8,711 nucleotides of DNA, from contig CALEMV010000211.1 in NCBI GenBank assembly GCA_937910655.1, forward strand, positions 1 to 8,711. Reading direction: 5' to 3'. The stretch comes from an uncultured Solobacterium sp. GTDB lineage: Bacteria > Bacillota_I > Bacilli_A > Erysipelotrichales > Erysipelotrichaceae. The notes below the pieces were generated by a model. The model saw only the letters and a list, made by a program, of their open reading frames with translations, made no database searches and was not told the DNA's origin. Both the position numbers and the translations under genes were made by a program. Positions 5,579 through 8,711 of this stretch are shown in pieces. How positions within the stretch are numbered: position 1 is the first letter of the stretch; every line of letters begins with the position of its first letter.

Positions 5579-6742
5579 TTATTTTGCTTGTGATAACCAA
5601 GGGTTACTTGGATCTGGATCGGTTGGATCCCATCCACGATTTGGATTTGTGATATCAATCTTTGTCTGCTCCGGTAAGCCTAGTGGTCCAGGAGTTTCTG
5701 CATCATCATAGATTTCAACCGTTATACCTAATGGACAGTAGTCATAAATCCACTTTACATCCTTCACCGATAGACGAACACAACCTAGTGACGCTGATGT
5801 TCCTAGCTTGTTAAACTCTTCGTACTCTAAATCACTTGGATTCTGTGTAAGGTATGGAACAGAGTGGAATAAAATATCATTTACAATATCCGTTACATAT
5901 TGACCATAGACATCACCATATAATGGGCGCCAGCGGCTACGATTAAAGGTATGGAATACACCTGTTGGTGTTTCAGGTCCCACAGAACATAACATTGCCT
6001 TAACAGGAATTGTACAACTACCTGTTGTTTGATCGTATGCATAAATTGTTACCGTATTGAATACACGATTGACACGAATCATGTACGGTGTACTGATTGA
6101 AGGATCTACAACTGTCACATATGAAGTGGCGCTTGTTTCTAAGCCATTCTTATCCTTCGCCGTGACAGTTACAGGGTATGTACCCATCGTGTTTGTATCT
6201 ACAGTTCCACTGATTGTATAGGTTCCATTTGATAGTTCGCTGCTATACGACAAACTTCCATCAACAGGATCACTTACAGTATGTACGATAGTAGAAGTCT
6301 GAAAGTTCTCGCCACGATTTACTGCAACTGCAGTATCCACAAGTGTAATATTTGGAGCTATATGGTCTTCTACCGTGACACTATATTTATATTCCTTTTG
6401 AACATCTTTATCTTTTAAGCGGTATACAATTGGATAACTACCTACCCGATTTGTATTTACCGTACCTTCAACTTCCAAGTCCCCAACAGAGTCTAAAATA
6501 ATCCCCTTCGGATCAAATGTAGAACCATATTCCACATTTAACTTTGATTCATCAATTGATAATGTTATACCTGTAGTCATTCTACGGAATGCATCATAGA
6601 CAAAAGAGAGTCCATATAATAAGACACTACCCACTGCCACAAACAACATCACAGCAGCGACTAGCACTAATATTAATCGTTTAAAGTCTAGTTTCCTCTT
6701 TTTCATACCATGTATTGTAACATCTATCGTTTTATTTCGCAT
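5579..6742 (-). CDS. Membrane-anchored L,D-transpeptidase (YkuD) with two Ig-like domains
   Basis: This 387-residue protein should act outside the membrane on peptidoglycan stem peptides. A basic N-terminus is followed by one hydrophobic segment (about 22-47) with no clear cleavage site, which suggests a retained type II anchor. Two Ig-like domains resembling the DUF5011 type follow (about 57-125 and 126-212); each has a GTVxTNxxGxYPVxY-like repeat. The YkuD catalytic domain spans about 219-345. His293 lies in FHSVPY and the nucleophile Cys321 in LGTSASLGCVRL, followed by WIYDYCPLGITVEIYDD. L,D-transpeptidases form 3-3 cross-links or attach proteins to the wall. A Pro/Asp/Trp-rich tail (about 350-387) follows the domain. 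The ATG at 6742 is the first in frame after a stop, with only a weak GAGAG upstream. No promoter was recognised in the short gap before it. Confidence 0.92.
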   Translation of the reverse strand: MRNKTIDVTIHGMKKRKLDFKRLILVLVAAVMLFVAVGSVLLYGLSFVYDAFRRMTTGITLSIDESKLNVEYGSTFDPKGIILDSVGDLEVEGTVNTNRVGSYPIVYRLKDKDVQKEYKYSVTVEDHIAPNITLVDTAVAVNRGENFQTSTIVHTVSDPVDGSLSYSSELSNGTYTISGTVDTNTMGTYPVTVTAKDKNGLETSATSYVTVVDPSISTPYMIRVNRVFNTVTIYAYDQTTGSCTIPVKAMLCSVGPETPTGVFHTFNRSRWRPLYGDVYGQYVTDIVNDILFHSVPYLTQNPSDLEYEEFNKLGTSASLGCVRLSVKDVKWIYDYCPLGITVEIYDDAETPGPLGLPEQTKIDITNPNRGWDPTDPDPSNPWLSQAK

Positions 6743-6771
6743 CGTCAGCGATTTCTCTCACATTTTTTCAC

Positions 6772-6797
6772 AAAAAAGCCAAGAACACTCTTGGCTT
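6772..6797 (-). terminator. Intrinsic terminator of the nrdD-like/redoxin operon
   Basis: A perfect 9-bp stem, AAGCCAAGA with TCTTGGCTT (6776-6784 and 6789-6797), closes on a 4-nt loop and is followed on the minus strand by a run of T (6777-6772). It begins 6 bp after the redoxin stop codon and ends the transcription unit. Confidence 0.92.
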
Positions 6798-6802
6798 ATA
6801 TA

Positions 6803-7042
6803 CTACTTGTCATATTTGTCCACAAACTTCTGAATTGCCTCAAAACCGATGAGTTGTTCCATTTCATCCTCATGATGGACTAACATCGTCGGCGCTATCA
6901 TAATGCCTAAATTTCTACAAAGTTTCATATTCTTCTCTGCTTCTATAACTTCATACACAAAGTTTCTTTGCGCCATGTATTCTTTGATAAGTTTGCACTT
7001 TGGACAATTTTTTGTCGTGATTAATTGTGGTAGTTTACTCAT
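6803..7042 (-). CDS. NrdH/glutaredoxin-like thiol redoxin
   Basis: This 79-residue protein has a thioredoxin-like fold of the small glutaredoxin/NrdH type. The redox motif CPKC is at 13-16 at the start of the first helix, and the expected cis-proline is Pro51 in IAPTM. A further Cys42 lies between them. Such proteins pass electrons as dithiols to ribonucleotide reductases or other enzymes. Its ATG overlaps the stop of the nrdD-like gene (ATGA), and the only Shine-Dalgarno-like AGAGG is 13 nt upstream, so translation probably depends on coupling. Some class III reductases that lack formate dependence are known to use an NrdH- or thioredoxin-type reductant, which fits the pairing. Here, however, the partner looks catalytically altered, so the true electron acceptor is uncertain. 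Confidence 0.85.
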   Translation of the reverse strand: MSKLPQLITTKNCPKCKLIKEYMAQRNFVYEVIEAEKNMKLCRNLGIMIAPTMLVHHEDEMEQLIGFEAIQKFVDKYDK

Positions 7043-8711
7043 CTTTCGTTAACAGCCTCTTGATAGAGATATCCTTCAATTGGATAATCACGATTGCATG
7101 TATTTAACGTAATATATGGAATTGTATAATTTTCCATAATACGTTCTAAAAGTACAGCAATTCCTTTTGCGTCATACTCATTTTTCGCAAGGCGTACATT
7201 GAAGATAGTTCCACCAGTATAGATTTCCTGCATACGATTCTGTATATCTAAGCGCGTAAATAGATCTACATTTCCATCAATTGGCAACTCTGTACTACCT
7301 GTATAGTACGGTGTATCACCCTGCATCGCAATCATCATATCAGGATATTCTTTTTGATCCTTTAGTGCGAAGCGATGAGAGATATCTCCAGCAGCCACTG
7401 CCTCAATACTGAAGAGTTCATGATGGTCTGCTTGATATTCCTTGAGGCGCTTACGCACATGCATGAGCACATTCTCCGCAAAGTTCTGTGCTTCTTCTGT
7501 ATCCAATCCTTTTTGAATCCATTTTGCATTCATGCATGCTTCATTCATTCCCACAATTCCAATTGAAGAGAAATGATTTTCAAAACTACCAAGATAATGT
7601 TTTGTATAAGGATATAGTCCTGCCTCTAAAAGACTTGCAAGTACTTGACGCTTTGTACTTAAAGATCGAGCAGAGATATCTAATACCTTATCTAGATGCT
7701 TCAAGAAATCTTCTTCATCTTTTGCAAGATAGGCAAGTCTAGCCATATTGATAGATACAGTACCAATCGTTCCTGTATTCTCTCCATACGCAAATAAACC
7801 ACCAGTCTTCTTAAATAGTTTTTTTGCGTTAAAGTGAGTGCCACTAAAGATACTACGTGCATTCTTTTGCTTTAAATCTCCATTTATAAAATTTGCAAAG
7901 TATGGAAGCCCTGTCTTTACAGTTACATCTAGTAATAACTTAGCATTCTCATCATTCCAATCAAACTTCTTCGTAATCGCATATGTTGGAATTGGGAAGG
8001 CTAATATATTTCCTTCCGCATCACCTTCTAAGATAACCTCAAGGAAGGCACGGTTAATGAGTGCCATTTCATCCTGACATTCACCATATGTAAAGTCTTG
8101 TTCAACACCACCAACAATTGCTGGACGCTTTGCGAGATCTTCAGGAACAGTCCAATCAAAGCATATATTCGCAAACGGAGAAATTGTTCCCCAACGGGAT
8201 GGTGTATTTAAACCATAAATTAATGTCTGCATATTTTGCTTCACTTCGTCAAATGATAAATGATCCATACGTATAAATGGAGCTAAGTATGTATCAAAGG
8301 ATGAGAAGGATTGCGCTCCTGCCCATTCATTTTGCATAATCCCAAAGAAATTTACAATCTGATTACATATTGTAATGAGATGCTTTGCAGGAGCGGAAGA
8401 AGTCTGCTTCGCTACTCCACCTAAACCTTGCTGGATTAACTCTTTTAAAGACCAACCTGCATTACAACCCGTTAACATATTCAAATCATGAATATGAATA
8501 TCACCATCTCGATGTGCATTGGCAACCTCTTCATCATATACTTCACTCAACCAATAATTGGTGGTGATAGAGGCAGAGTTTGACAGAATCAAACCACCAA
8601 CAGAGTAAGTTGCATTCCCTTTGTTGTGTTGATTTCCTGTATTGATATAATTGTCTACAACAGAATGATAATCAAATGTTGTATTTGTAATATTACGTAC
8701 ATTTTCACGCT
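7039..8711 (-). CDS. NrdD-family (class III ribonucleotide reductase) homologue lacking the glycyl-radical end; 5' end outside the window
   Basis: The visible 556 residues are open to the window edge. They begin with REN...TFDYHSVVDNYI and continue through NATYSVGGLILS, HRDGDIHIHDL and TGCNAGWSLKELI, all typical of class III ribonucleotide reductase, which makes dNTPs anaerobically with a glycyl radical. FANICFDWTVP, GGLFAYGENTGTIGTVSINMARL and the late block YTGGTIFNVRL also fit. Three features do not. The finger-loop segment, usually written RSMCCRL in this subgroup, reads RSIFSGTHF without cysteine. The block usually EATPAEGTSYR reads EAVAAGDISHR. The protein stops at PIEGYLYQEAVNER, where relatives go on to a four-cysteine zinc site and the glycyl-radical motif RVxGY. 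I read all three frames after the stop as far as the redoxin and found no such motif. It may be a non-catalytic homologue or part of a split enzyme. Comparison motifs are from memory. Confidence 0.85.
   Translation of the reverse strand, partial: RENVRNITNTTFDYHSVVDNYINTGNQHNKGNATYSVGGLILSNSASITTNYWLSEVYDEEVANAHRDGDIHIHDLNMLTGCNAGWSLKELIQQGLGGVAKQTSSAPAKHLITICNQIVNFFGIMQNEWAGAQSFSSFDTYLAPFIRMDHLSFDEVKQNMQTLIYGLNTPSRWGTISPFANICFDWTVPEDLAKRPAIVGGVEQDFTYGECQDEMALINRAFLEVILEGDAEGNILAFPIPTYAITKKFDWNDENAKLLLDVTVKTGLPYFANFINGDLKQKNARSIFSGTHFNAKKLFKKTGGLFAYGENTGTIGTVSINMARLAYLAKDEEDFLKHLDKVLDISARSLSTKRQVLASLLEAGLYPYTKHYLGSFENHFSSIGIVGMNEACMNAKWIQKGLDTEEAQNFAENVLMHVRKRLKEYQADHHELFSIEAVAAGDISHRFALKDQKEYPDMMIAMQGDTPYYTGSTELPIDGNVDLFTRLDIQNRMQEIYTGGTIFNVRLAKNEYDAKGIAVLLERIMENYTIPYITLNTCNRDYPIEGYLYQEAVNER

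Noticed and set aside
6803..7110. Frameshift as the cause of the short NrdD C-terminus
   Set aside because: Manual translation of the other frames after the stop gives only the redoxin and a short frame with stops, with no zinc-ligand or RVxGY motif.
7039..8592. Start of the NrdD-like gene at the TTG at 8592
   Set aside because: The frame stays open to the window edge and the upstream residues (REN..., DYHSVVD..., NATYSVGG) are conserved NrdD sequence, so the true start lies outside the window.

Overview
All genes in this window lie on the minus strand, so transcription runs from high to low coordinates. The DNA is AT-rich, with strong GGAGG-type ribosome binding sites, tight ATGA stop/start overlaps and compact hairpin/T-tract terminators. 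Together with an anaerobic-type ribonucleotide reductase homologue and a CsoR-controlled copper exporter, this suggests an anaerobic low-GC Gram-positive (Bacillota, perhaps an Erysipelotrichia-like lineage). The lineage is an inference from style and gene content only.

In transcription order: (1) 8711-6803 holds the 3' part of a class III ribonucleotide reductase (NrdD) family gene, coupled by ATGA to a small NrdH/glutaredoxin-like protein with a CPKC active site, then a strong terminator. The NrdD-like protein is abnormal. It appears to lack the finger-loop cysteine, and it stops just before the zinc-binding and glycyl-radical C-terminal region. (2) 6742-5579 encodes a membrane-anchored L,D-transpeptidase (YkuD) with two predicted extracellular Ig-like domains. 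(3) 5492-4473 encodes a stand-alone extended-SDR NAD-dependent epimerase/reductase-like protein. (4) 4432-1541 is a copper homeostasis operon. It has a near-consensus promoter with a CsoR operator palindrome filling the -35/-10 spacer, then csoR, then copA. CopA carries a C-terminal CopZ-like domain that keeps its own ribosome binding site and ATG, so one gene may make both the ATPase and a separate chaperone. (5) After two stacked terminators, 1353-26 encodes two tandem HypB-type nickel-inserting GTPases, followed after 2 bp by the start of another gene that runs off the window edge (23-1).

The modules are separate transcription units: redox/nucleotide metabolism, cell wall, copper efflux and nickel-enzyme maturation. 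The points most worth attention are the NrdD homologue without visible radical machinery beside an intact redoxin, the copA/copZ fusion with a retained internal start, and the paired HypB GTPases. No tRNA, rRNA, CRISPR array, insertion sequence or riboswitch was recognised, and no gene-free stretch exceeds about 190 bases.
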